Assembly (NCBI RefSeq): GCF_003584015.1 | Contig: NZ_QXFM01000140.1 | Span: forward strand, 127,623-170,954 | DNA: 43,332 nt | Direction of reading: 5' to 3' | Origin: Aurantiacibacter xanthus | GTDB taxonomy: Bacteria; Pseudomonadota; Alphaproteobacteria; Sphingomonadales; Sphingomonadaceae | Shown here: positions 36,981 through 43,332 of the stretch, one piece after another | How the letters are laid out: every line of letters begins with the position of its first letter | Numbering within the stretch: position 1 is the stretch's first letter | Translations under genes and position numbers: made by a program | The notes under the pieces: model-generated | The model's input: the letters and a program-made list of their open reading frames with translations, nothing else | Told to the model about the DNA's origin: nothing | The model's database searches: none

Positions 36981-38108
36981 TCAAGAGCTTACGTCGAGGC
37001 CGGCGACAAGCTTGAGCCGCGGACGGCTCTCACTGTGACCATTTTTGTGACCTGAGCTTTCCAGCTTTTCCGGGCAGTTAGACTTTTTCGTGTCTGTGAC
37101 CGGATTAATCAGCGGGTCTGTGCCCGGTAAAATCAGCTGGTCGGCATAGGGCTGGAGGTGCTTCACCGACATGTGCGCATAACGCCGCACCATCGACTCC
37201 GATTTCCATCCCCCCAGCTCCTGAAGCACCCAGGTGGGCACATCATTCTGCCGGAGCCAGGTCGCCCAGGTGTGCCGCAGATCGTGCCAGCGAAAATCCT
37301 CGATCCCGCAGGCCTTCAATGCCGCACGCCAGGTCCGCGTATTCGCATTGGCAAGGCGCTTGCCCCGAAATGTGAACACATGAACCGGATGCTTGCCCTT
37401 CTGCCGCCGTAATACGCCAAGGGCCGCCTCGTTCAGGGGCACGCCGAGCGCCTCCCCGTTCTTGGTCTCGCCATATCCGATCGTGACGATGCGCCGGGTC
37501 ATATCGACCTGATCCCATCGCAGATGGAGTATGTTGCCCTGACGCAGGCCGGTCGACAAAGCGAACAGCACCACCTCGCGCTGGTGTTCAGGAAGCCGAC
37601 CCATGAGCTCGGCGGCCTGATCATGGGTGAGAAACCGCACCCTGACCCGGCCACTGCGCGCATAGGTCTTGAACGCCGGCACATGCGCGATCCATTCCCA
37701 TTCCCGCATCGCCTTCCGGAAGATCGCGCGGATGAGCGCGACATAGAGATCCTTGGTGCGATCGCTCTTGCGGGCGAAATGGCGCGATATGAGCCGGTCG
37801 ATCATGTCCCTGCTCACCTGATCCAATGTCTTGCCACGCAGATGCTTGGTGAACCACCGGATCCGGCTCACATCGTCCCGGTAGGACTTCTTGTGTGCCT
37901 TCTCCTTCAGCCACCGCAAAGCCGCCTCGTCCCAAGTCCGTTTCGGCTTCTGCTTCAGCCTGGCAAGGTCCCACAGCTCGGCCTTCAACTTGTCGTGAAA
38001 TTCGAGCGCCTTCAGCCTGTCGGTCGTTCCAGTAGAGCGTCTAATGAGCGTTCCGTCAGGTGCTGTGAGCTTGACGTAGTATTTTCCTGCACGTTTCCAG
38101 AGTGCCAT
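36981..38108 (-). CDS. int: Tyrosine-recombinase integrase of a tRNA-Lys-associated element
   Basis: 375-residue site-specific recombinase. The N-terminal part is an SAM-like core-binding domain (about 60-145). The catalytic domain has the expected residues: R189 (STGLRQGNIL), a lysine near 216, H275-x-x-R278 (HDLRHTW), W301 (GGWKS) in the H/W position, and the nucleophile Y310 (RRYAHMS). All look intact, so it could be active. Start ATG 38108 has an ideal AAAGGAGG with four bases spacing. It overlaps the upstream helix-turn-helix gene by 97 bases. Located beside tRNA-Lys, it would have inserted the element there. Confidence 0.93.
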   Translation of the reverse strand: MALWKRAGKYYVKLTAPDGTLIRRSTGTTDRLKALEFHDKLKAELWDLARLKQKPKRTWDEAALRWLKEKAHKKSYRDDVSRIRWFTKHLRGKTLDQVSRDMIDRLISRHFARKSDRTKDLYVALIRAIFRKAMREWEWIAHVPAFKTYARSGRVRVRFLTHDQAAELMGRLPEHQREVVLFALSTGLRQGNILHLRWDQVDMTRRIVTIGYGETKNGEALGVPLNEAALGVLRRQKGKHPVHVFTFRGKRLANANTRTWRAALKACGIEDFRWHDLRHTWATWLRQNDVPTWVLQELGGWKSESMVRRYAHMSVKHLQPYADQLILPGTDPLINPVTDTKKSNCPEKLESSGHKNGHSESRPRLKLVAGLDVSS

Positions 38109-38329
38109 AATGCCTCCTTTCGTTGGGCACCTGACTGCATTCGTGCAGGCGCAGAGTAGCCCGAGCGAATCCAGGCGACAAGTTCGCCTTCCAAAAAGCG
38201 CCACTGGCGCCCGACGCGGGCCGCCGGAATGCGGCCCTCGGCCAGCAAATTGCGGATGGTGTTGGGGTGCACCTTGAGCAGCGCCGCCGCTTCCCGGATG
38301 GTCAGAACGCGCTCGGCATCCTCGCCCAT
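38012..38329 (-). CDS. Excisionase-type helix-turn-helix protein
   Basis: 105-residue protein with a MerR/excisionase-like winged helix at residues about 8-55 (VLTIREAAALLKVHPNTIRNLLAEGRIPAARVGRQWRF shows the HTH then the basic wing). It is directly upstream of the integrase and overlaps it by 97 bases, which fits a recombination directionality factor. The C-terminal half beyond about residue 65 lies largely in the overlap and is not conserved-looking, so a shorter functional form is conceivable. The ATG follows the DUF736 gene stop by two bases. Confidence 0.8.
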   Translation of the reverse strand: MGEDAERVLTIREAAALLKVHPNTIRNLLAEGRIPAARVGRQWRFLEGELVAWIRSGYSAPARMQSGAQRKEALWHSGNVQENTTSSSQHLTERSLDALLERPTG

Positions 38330-38331
38330 GG

Positions 38332-38643
38332 TCAGACCTGCAGCACCAGTTGCGCGGTCATGCCTTCGGCGTCGGGGAACAGCATGGCGCTGAGCGGACA
38401 GAAGGGATCGTCGATCCGCACCCGCCAATATTCACGGGGAGGCTCGGTGCGCGACAGGCGCTCCCAGGCGTCCCCGATATGCTGCCAGCCCAGCATGACC
38501 CGGAACGCCGGGGCGTTGTCGCTGACCCTATTGTCGTTGGGCACAAGCCGGATCGCACGCTGGATGGAGAGGGTGTTGATCTCCCCTTCCCATCCGCCCT
38601 GCTTAGAGCGCCGGAAGCGGCCGATTGTCCGCTTCCGGGTCAT
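38332..38643 (-). CDS. DUF736 protein
   Basis: 103-residue DUF736 family protein, a small beta-rich protein found on plasmids and conjugative elements. Matching patterns: TIGRFRRSKQGGWEGEINTL at the start, DNAPAFRVMLGWQHIGDAWERLSR in the middle and EYWRVRIDDPFCPLSAMLFPD at the end. Function unknown. ATG 38643 overlaps the DUF2274 gene stop, and the helix-turn-helix gene follows immediately, so the whole set is an operon running toward the integrase. Confidence 0.8.
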   Translation of the reverse strand: MTRKRTIGRFRRSKQGGWEGEINTLSIQRAIRLVPNDNRVSDNAPAFRVMLGWQHIGDAWERLSRTEPPREYWRVRIDDPFCPLSAMLFPDAEGMTAQLVLQV

Positions 38644-38861
38644 GTCCCCGCCTCCATGTCCCTGCGCGCCTTGGCAAAGGCACGATCGCTGGCCAGAAAG
38701 CTGTCGAGCATGGCGGGAACGAGATCCGCCACTTCGGCCTTGTCGCCATAGGTCCGGTTGTAGATCGTCACATAGTCGCTGAGCGCATGGGCGAGATCGG
38801 GCGTGATGGTGATGGCCAGTTTGACCGGTGTCCGGTCGGGCAGTTTGGCGAGCTTGAGCAT
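38640..38861 (-). CDS. DUF2274 protein
   Basis: 73-residue protein of the DUF2274 family, which is regularly encoded right after trbI in Trb-type conjugative elements. Typical are LAKLPDRTPVKLAITITPDLAHALSDY and VADLVPAMLDSFLASDRAF. Function unknown. The start at 38861 lies 15 bases after the TrbI remnant's stop. It overlaps DUF736 by four bases. Confidence 0.75.
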   Translation of the reverse strand: MLKLAKLPDRTPVKLAITITPDLAHALSDYVTIYNRTYGDKAEVADLVPAMLDSFLASDRAFAKARRDMEAGT

Positions 38862-38876
38862 CGCGGCTCTCCTTGT

Positions 38877-39011
38877 CTAGCGGGCGCCCGCCCAAGGCCG
38901 CAGCACGATGTCCTTGTGGACGATCACGCGCAGCGGCCATCCGGGACGGACGGTGATGGTGGGCTGGATGTTGAGGTTCTTCGAGACGATCTGCTGCCCC
39001 GCCTGATTGGC
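38877..39011 (-). pseudogene. trbI: TrbI (VirB10-like) C-terminal remnant
   Basis: The last 44 or so codons of a TrbI conjugation protein: NQAGQQIVSKNLNIQPTITV, then RPGWPLRVIVHKDIVLRPW. This is the conserved end of TrbI/VirB10, the type IV secretion outer-membrane-core component. Upstream, at about 39010, it stops resembling TrbI and gives way to a DUF2285 tail on the other strand. About 90% of the gene is gone, with no start codon. The position right before DUF2274 matches normal element order. Confidence 0.75.
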
Positions 39012-39013
39012 GT

Positions 39014-39319
39014 ATGCCCCGCCACTTGTTCCCCGCCGAACGGCGCGCGGACCGCTGGACGCTCGCCTTGCGTGCGCACGATGCGAGGGCGCACGGCGCG
39101 AGCCAACGTGAAGTGGCCGAAGCGTTGTTCGGAGTTGCACCCGTCCGGCGCGAGTGGGACGCAGCATCAGATCATCTGCGCTCCAAGATCCGGAGGCTGC
39201 TGCGCTTGGGTACTGGCATGACTGCGGGCGGGTGGCGGACCTTGCTCGCTCCTGCTTCGATCGGAGCCGCAGCAGCAAAAGATGGAGAGGAGAAGACAGG
39301 CGCGCCTCGCGAGGGGTAA
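39014..39319 (+). pseudogene. DUF2285 protein C-terminal fragment
   Basis: About 100 codons that match the C-terminal domain of DUF2285 proteins, which are carried by integrative conjugative elements: RRADRWTLALRAHDARAHGA, SQREVAEALFGVAPVRREWD and SDHLRSKIRRLLRLGTGMTAGGW. The N-terminal half is missing because the sequence is joined here to the TrbI remnant. The ATG at 39014 is probably only an internal codon. An unlikely alternative is that the truncated product is still made. Confidence 0.65.
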
Positions 39320-39598
39320 ACGGTCGGGAGCAAGGCTACCGACAGCCGACCGCGGAAACCCGCACGTCTATGCTGCCGTCTATCCGACCGCCCACGCCGA
39401 AATCGTTGCATTTCGAAGCGCCAGCAAACACTCGAAGCGCCGTTCCTCGATTGCTGCATTCTACACTCAAGCTCCGAGCCGTGCCCCCATGTGCATGTCA
39501 GCCCTTTACTGGCCGTGGATTTCGGCTGTCCGGTTCGCAACGGACCGACACGCTGCGGTGCGCGCCGGGCAGCCTGCCGGCCATCATTTCACGTCGCC
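39320..39598. other. Gap between DUF2285 fragment and zeta toxin gene
   Basis: 279 bases without a gene I can support. Several open frames exist on both strands but have no start site with a ribosome-binding sequence and no family resemblance. It may hold the 3' end of the zeta-toxin message. Confidence 0.5.
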
Positions 39599-40186
39599 TT
39601 ATCTCTCTAGGTCGGTTTCATAAACCGTTCTGATCCAGTTGGGCAGGCGCGGCAACGCAAAGGCCAGCCGCCCGTTCGCGAATGTCAGGCAATGGCTCGG
39701 CGGTTCGTTGAGACGCGAATTGTCGAAGACCATGCCGCGATCTGCTTTAAGGACTGCGGCGCGGATGAATGGCGCGCCGCGCTCGTAACGGGCGCGGATT
39801 TTGTCCTCGGGTACGATATGTCCGCCTTCCTCAACGCGCGTACCGACACGCGCGACAGAGAGGTCTGGCGTATCGACGCCGACATGCATGACGATAACGG
39901 TGAAACCTTTGGTTCGTGCTTCGTCGATCAGTTCAAGCTTGGAGGGGTGCGAGAAGACCGTCTCGGTCACGAAATCCCGACCTCGAGAAAGATAGTCAGC
40001 CCGGCGCGAAGACGCGATCCTGGCTGCTTCGTAAGACGCGGCTGGAGAGGGATCGCGCAGTTCGTCGCGCTGGATGATGTCGGCGTTGATGAATGGTCCT
40101 GCGAAGCTTGGTGCTACGCGGGTCTGGTAGAGGGTCGACTTACCGGCACCGTTGGGTCCGGCAAGCACGATCATCGTCGGCGTCAT
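39599..40186 (-). CDS. Zeta-toxin-family kinase
   Basis: 195-residue P-loop kinase of the zeta toxin family. Zeta toxins phosphorylate UDP-N-acetylglucosamine and block wall synthesis. Walker A is LAGPNGAGKSTLY (residues about 8-20), followed by FINADIIQRDEL and FVTETVFSHPSKLELI, which fit the substrate-binding and active-site regions, and a later R-x-R/E-type ARYERGAPFIRAAV. It is shorter than the classic 287-residue Streptococcus zeta, as is usual for the proteobacterial group. Its ATG overlaps the antitoxin stop (40183-40186), indicating coupling. Confidence 0.88.
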   Translation of the reverse strand: MTPTMIVLAGPNGAGKSTLYQTRVAPSFAGPFINADIIQRDELRDPSPAASYEAARIASSRRADYLSRGRDFVTETVFSHPSKLELIDEARTKGFTVIVMHVGVDTPDLSVARVGTRVEEGGHIVPEDKIRARYERGAPFIRAAVLKADRGMVFDNSRLNEPPSHCLTFANGRLAFALPRLPNWIRTVYETDLER

Positions 40187-40539
40187 GCCTTATGCGCGGC
40201 CTTCTCACGCACGAGATTGCCGGCTGCATCGAGACCGACACCTAGTCCAAGCTGCCGCCGCCGGGCAAAGAAAGCGTCTTCATCGGCCCCAGGCTGCCGC
40301 ATCTTCTCGACAAAGCTGTCGAGCCAGACATCTTTTTCCTCATCAGTGAGGTCGGTTGTCTCGATGTCGCCAGCGAGCGCGGCGATGATGCGGGCATGAT
40401 CGAAATTGCCCGATTTTTCGATGGCGCGGCCTATGCGCACCCAATGCGCGATCTGGCCAGCAATCGAGCGGCTCTGTAACTCGGACTCGCGGCGGACGAT
40501 CTTCATGATGTCGTCAGCAAGTTTGATGGACTGGGCCAT
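40183..40539 (-). CDS. ParD-like antitoxin
   Basis: 118-residue protein of the ParD-like antitoxin family. The N-terminal part resembles a ribbon-helix-helix-type DNA-binding segment (AQSIKLADDIMKIVRRESELQSRSIAGQIAHWVRIGRAIEKS). The C-terminal half, charged and flexible-looking, should cover the toxin. It is paired with the zeta-family gene downstream, an arrangement seen in proteobacteria; epsilon, the usual zeta partner, is absent. GGAGGTG lies four bases before the ATG. A perfect palindrome 18 bases upstream of the start is a likely autoregulatory operator. Confidence 0.85.
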   Translation of the reverse strand: MAQSIKLADDIMKIVRRESELQSRSIAGQIAHWVRIGRAIEKSGNFDHARIIAALAGDIETTDLTDEEKDVWLDSFVEKMRQPGADEDAFFARRRQLGLGVGLDAAGNLVREKAAHKA

Positions 40540-40557
40540 AGGTCACCTCCAGCCTAT

Positions 40558-40578
40558 GAGGTAGCATTTTGCTACCTC
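40558..40578. promoter_or_regulatory. Palindromic operator of the toxin-antitoxin operon
   Basis: Arms GAGGTAGCA (40558-40566) and TGCTACCTC (40570-40578) are perfectly complementary with a three-base TTT centre. It lies just upstream of the antitoxin start, where a promoter must be, and is AT-adjacent (run of A/T at 40577-40583). It most likely binds the ParD-like protein alone or with the toxin. Confidence 0.65.
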
Positions 40579-40579
40579 T

Positions 40580-40852
40580 TTTTCAAGCGCGTCGCGCGAA
40601 GTTGAACCTAAGCGCGGTACGGCCGCATCGAGATGACGCCGGGCAACGGCGCAGAAGTCGGCGCGAGCTTTTCGGAAACGCCACGGGCGCCCGCTGAAAT
40701 CGAAGTCCTATGCCGAAGCTGTGGCTGATATGCTTTGCGGCTATCTTGGAGAATTTCGCCGATCGGCTCGCGGGACCGGAGTCGCCAACAAAGCTGCCAT
40801 TCTCTGACTGAAATCGCCTTGTCAAAAACCGTCGTACATTCATGTTAAGTGA
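40580..40852. other. Intergenic region upstream of the 538-residue protein gene
   Basis: 273 bases with no gene I can support. On the plus strand, a frame without a start codon, ending at a TGA near 40810, reads HGRPLKSKSYAEAVADMLCG and on. It may be the tail of a lost gene. The promoters for the toxin-antitoxin operon and for the gene at 40853 must lie here. Confidence 0.4.
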
Positions 40853-42469
40853 ATGCCCTTATCTACCGACCAACTCGCATACTTTGCGCAAACCGCCCAT
40901 CGCTCGGCGATCGATCTTTTGTTCGAGCAATCTTGGGTAACGCTCTATCGCTGTGATGACGACGAAGCGTGGTTTAGCGGCCTTCTTGCGCCCGATCAGG
41001 TTAGCAAGGCGCTGAGTGACATCACCTGGGATCTTCACTGGCACAACATGCGTCCGTCGATCGTGACCTATGGATCCGGCCCTGATGCGCACGTCGAATA
41101 TGAGCGGTTTCAAGACGAAGGCGTCGAACCCATCGTGATCGCGCGTGAGCATGGGAAAGGACCATTCTTCGTAGAGCTGGCTGAGGATATACGCCTTTAT
41201 CTCAATCTCTATCCGGGTGAGGATGGCGCCCTCATCCGACATGGTGCGAGCGGTGAGCCCGAGGTGGTCGCAAGGGTCGATGCGCATGAGGTGTGCATCC
41301 GCAAAGGGCCGTTGCTCCAGTATCTTTCCGCGCGCCAGATGTATCTCGCTATCTATTTCGATCATATCGTGACGCTCAAAGGCGAGACCTCTAATCCGCT
41401 CCCGGAAGCTGAGCATTATGTCGATGTTCGCGAGCATGACCGCAGCTGGAGCTTTGGATCGCTCGACGATTCGGGGGGCCCTCTTTCGCGGCTCTGCGGC
41501 AAGCGGCTGCTCGCTCCACCGCCGAGATCTCGCGCCGACGATCGAGTTGAAGAAAACGATCGCTGTGGCTCGTTCATCATCCGTGAGGACGATCTCGGGC
41601 GCCCGGTTGAGCGTTCGGCCGACCCGAAAGCACTGGCCAATCTGTTCGGCGCCAATCCCGATGCACCGAACTATCTTACGCCGGTTTATTTCCAACGGGA
41701 CGTGCTCGACCGCTATTTCCACAATCCGGATCGCTACGAGGTGAGCGATGGCGTCGTGCGCTGCGACCCGCATTGGGTGCTGCGCATGGACGATGATCAT
41801 AGTGAACGCGTAGTCGTGTTCCTAGGCGATCTCGGCCGCGACCTGCCCTATACCGAGCAGCTCCATTGGCGTGCGCACAATATTCTGCCTGACGGCGGGT
41901 TGAGCGTGACCGCACGAACGCGAAGCTTCGACGCGCAGTTCGCCGATGGCGAGCAGCCCGAGCACCGTTTCAAATTTGCCTATCGACGCTTCTGCGATCG
42001 CTGGCTCGACGCGCATGGCTGGCCGCTTTTCAGGCCGCTTGCGAGGGGAGACGAACATCTTTTGACGAAGCTGCATGTGCCGACCTGCGACAATCCCGCC
42101 GAACTCGATGCCCAGTTGCTGGGGCTTGCCAAGATACTTGTCGACAGTCTCAACGATGGCGCGTTCGATGCTCAGTTAGGCGAGATCGAGGCGGGCGAAC
42201 GCAGCCTCGGGAAGCTCCAGCGCTTTCTCGACGAACGCGGCTATCTCCATGCCGCGCGCGATCTCGCAACGCTTCGGACGATACAGTCCCTGCGCTCTAC
42301 CGGTGCAGCGCATGGGCGTGGATCAGGCTATACAAAGGCCCTGAAGCGGTTGGGGCTCGATAATAAGCCGGCCCAGGCAATCGTGACCGCGTTGATCGAA
42401 GAGGCAATTCTCATGCTGGATGGGCTCGCCGATGCTGCCGACGATCTGGCTGCTGTGCCAACAACCTAG
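40853..42469 (+). CDS. Unrecognised 538-residue protein with HEPN-like C-terminus
   Basis: Soluble 538-residue protein I cannot assign to a family. Residues 1-400 are mixed, rich in aromatic and acidic residues (e.g. WVTLYRCDDDEAWFSGLL, KGPLLQYLSARQMYLAIYFD). The last 110 or so residues look all-helical and contain LRSTGAAHGRGSGY with R481 and H487, an R-x5-H spacing that matches the R-x4-6-H catalytic motif of HEPN ribonucleases. No signal peptide or membrane segment is seen. The ATG at 40853 has only a weak ribosome-binding site. It sits between a toxin-antitoxin pair and an IS element in the tRNA-Lys-associated region, where defence genes often accumulate. A role in defence is inference from context and motif. 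Confidence 0.75.
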   Translation: MPLSTDQLAYFAQTAHRSAIDLLFEQSWVTLYRCDDDEAWFSGLLAPDQVSKALSDITWDLHWHNMRPSIVTYGSGPDAHVEYERFQDEGVEPIVIAREHGKGPFFVELAEDIRLYLNLYPGEDGALIRHGASGEPEVVARVDAHEVCIRKGPLLQYLSARQMYLAIYFDHIVTLKGETSNPLPEAEHYVDVREHDRSWSFGSLDDSGGPLSRLCGKRLLAPPPRSRADDRVEENDRCGSFIIREDDLGRPVERSADPKALANLFGANPDAPNYLTPVYFQRDVLDRYFHNPDRYEVSDGVVRCDPHWVLRMDDDHSERVVVFLGDLGRDLPYTEQLHWRAHNILPDGGLSVTARTRSFDAQFADGEQPEHRFKFAYRRFCDRWLDAHGWPLFRPLARGDEHLLTKLHVPTCDNPAELDAQLLGLAKILVDSLNDGAFDAQLGEIEAGERSLGKLQRFLDERGYLHAARDLATLRTIQSLRSTGAAHGRGSGYTKALKRLGLDNKPAQAIVTALIEEAILMLDGLADAADDLAAVPTT

Positions 42470-42493
42470 ACGTTGGTCTAGACCGTAGACTCA

Positions 42494-42907
42494 TTACGCG
42501 GCGCACCAAATGCGTGCACAGATAAGTTTGACTGCAGCGAGATAGTTTTGCGGGCACTTGTCGTAGCGGGTGGCGATGCCTCGGAAATGTTTGATGCGAT
42601 TGAAGAAGCGCTCGACCAGATTGCGTTGGCGGTAGAGCCAGCCCGAGAATGCGAAGCGGTGCTTGCGATTGGAGCGTGACGGGATGTTGGCCCAGACGTT
42701 TTTGTTGGCGGCAGCTTCGCGGATGGCATTGCTGTCGTAGCCCTTGTCGGCCAGCAGCGTGGCGCCCTCGGGCATAACATCGAGCAGGGCCTTTACTTCC
42801 TGGCTGTCGTGGACCTGCCCGCCGGTCAGGCGCAGCGCGACGGGACGACCGTCAGCGTCAACGAGGGCATGGATCTTGCTCGTGAGGCCACCTCGGGAAC
42901 GTCCCAT
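42494..42907 (-). CDS. IS5-family transposase OrfB
   Basis: Second frame of the transposase, about 137 residues as an independent frame. It carries the second aspartate (LLADKGYDSNAIRE) and the final glutamate motif (YRQRNLVERFFNRIKHFR) of the DDE catalytic core. It is normally made as a fusion with OrfA by -1 slippage at the A5G5 run (complement of 42924-42933): reading back one base gives GKKGGPGDRGMGRSRGGL, the usual fused sequence of IS427-type transposases. Confidence 0.85.
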   Translation of the reverse strand: MGRSRGGLTSKIHALVDADGRPVALRLTGGQVHDSQEVKALLDVMPEGATLLADKGYDSNAIREAAANKNVWANIPSRSNRKHRFAFSGWLYRQRNLVERFFNRIKHFRGIATRYDKCPQNYLAAVKLICARIWCAA

Positions 42908-43254
42908 GCCGCGATCTCCAGGTCCCCCTTTTTACCCGTCGCACCGTGCTGGTGAACGCGGACGCAGGTGGAGTCGATCATCACGATCTCGCCTTCGAAA
43001 GCGGCGGAAACTGCGGACAACAGTCTGTCCCATACCCCGGCTTTGCGCCAGCGGACAAACCGGTTGTAGCAGGTGGTCGAGGGGCCGTAGCGCTCAGGCA
43101 CCTCGGCCCATGGTGACCCGGTCCGAAAACGCCAGAGTATCCCGTTCAGCACCCGCCTGTCATCGACGCGGGGAACGCCCCGCGGCTTGTTCGGCAGCAG
43201 GGGCTCGATGATCGCCCATTCTCTATCCGTCAGTTCGTATCGCCGCCGTGTCAT
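42826..43254 (-). CDS. IS5-family transposase OrfA
   Basis: First frame of the transposase, 142 residues from the ATG at 43254. It contains the N-terminal domain RRRYELTDREWAIIEPLLP, the central GILWRFRTGSPWAEVPERYG and the first catalytic aspartate in VMIDSTCVRVHQHGATG. Past the slippery A5G5 run its own frame carries unrelated residues to the stop at 42826, as expected when the functional product comes from frameshifting into OrfB. Confidence 0.85.
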   Translation of the reverse strand: MTRRRYELTDREWAIIEPLLPNKPRGVPRVDDRRVLNGILWRFRTGSPWAEVPERYGPSTTCYNRFVRWRKAGVWDRLLSAVSAAFEGEIVMIDSTCVRVHQHGATGKKGDLEIAAWDVPEVASRARSMPSLTLTVVPSRCA

Positions 43255-43332
43255 CCTGCCTCCATCACAATGGAGAGCCTGAATCACGCAAACCGCCTAA
43301 CCTCAAGACGGTTTATGAGTTTACCGCCTAGC

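Larger units (their letters stand above)
42480..43329 (-). mobile_element. IS5-family (IS427-group) insertion sequence, apparently complete
   Basis: About 850 bp with two overlapping transposase frames on the minus strand. Terminal inverted repeats begin GTAGACTCATTA (42485-42496) on the left and GTAAACTCATAA (complement of 43313-43324) on the right, 10 of 12 matching. Both ends abut CTAG (42478-42481 and 43328-43331), fitting the TA/CTAG target preference of this group. The catalytic DDE residues are all present across the two frames, so it may be active. Confidence 0.8.

Noticed and set aside
39172..39633. Overlapping frames on both strands between DUF2285 and the zeta toxin
   Set aside because: No start site, no family resemblance, and arginine/serine-rich composition typical of out-of-frame GC-rich DNA.
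40583..40843. An 86-codon minus-strand frame upstream of the 538-residue gene
   Set aside because: Arginine- and serine-rich with no motif and no ribosome-binding site; it would also occupy the promoter region of both flanking operons.

Overview
The window is a stretch of high-GC chromosome from an alphaproteobacterium. The gene content and order (dusB-ntrB-ntrC-ntrY-ntrX-hfq-hflX, fused ispDF, mreBCD-mrdA-rodA, lipA next to a Coq10/RatA-like gene) and the protein sequences point to the order Sphingomonadales, most likely an Erythrobacter/Novosphingobium-like organism. That assignment comes from recognising families, not from a search.

Layout. (1) 1-3150 is accessory DNA: fragments of IS3 and IS701 transposases, a divergent TetR regulator/MFS exporter pair with palindromic operators between them, and the wreck of a serine recombinase that runs into the 3' end of a tRNA-Ser(TGA) gene. 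(2) 3160-12380 is core. It holds a secreted protein, cell-wall genes (MltB-type lytic transglycosylase, RlpA/SPOR lipoprotein, D,D-carboxypeptidase), and then a tightly overlapping housekeeping operon tmk-holB-metG-tatD-MBL hydrolase-small membrane protein. (3) 12380-22530 has mazG facing a long minus-strand block, dusB-ntrB-ntrC-ntrY-ntrX-hfq-hflX, covering nitrogen control and RNA/ribosome quality control. The Hfq here is a tandem two-domain protein, and the hflX frame follows directly from the hfq TAG stop without a normal start codon at the expected place. (4) 22600-31000 holds ispDF, a secreted protein, pncC/cinA, a Coq10/RatA-like gene, lipA, a beta-carbonic anhydrase, a NYN/LOTUS RNase-like protein, a DUF1206 membrane protein, a lipoprotein and mutL. 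(5) 31019-36799 is the rod-shape operon mreB-mreC-mreD-mrdA-rodA, followed by tRNA-Lys(CTT).

(6) 36980-43332 is a second accessory region, inserted next to tRNA-Lys. It carries an integrase, an overlapping excisionase-like gene, DUF736 and DUF2274 genes and the last residues of TrbI. At about 39010 this is fused to the tail of a DUF2285 protein, so it looks like an integrative conjugative element that lost its conjugation core. Beyond the fusion are a ParD-like/zeta toxin-antitoxin pair with a palindromic operator, an unrecognised 538-residue protein with a C-terminal R-x5-H motif reminiscent of HEPN ribonucleases, and an apparently intact IS5-family (IS427-type) element.

The best leads for something undescribed are the hfq/hflX junction with its duplicated Hfq, and the 538-residue protein beside the toxin-antitoxin pair, which is a candidate defence gene.
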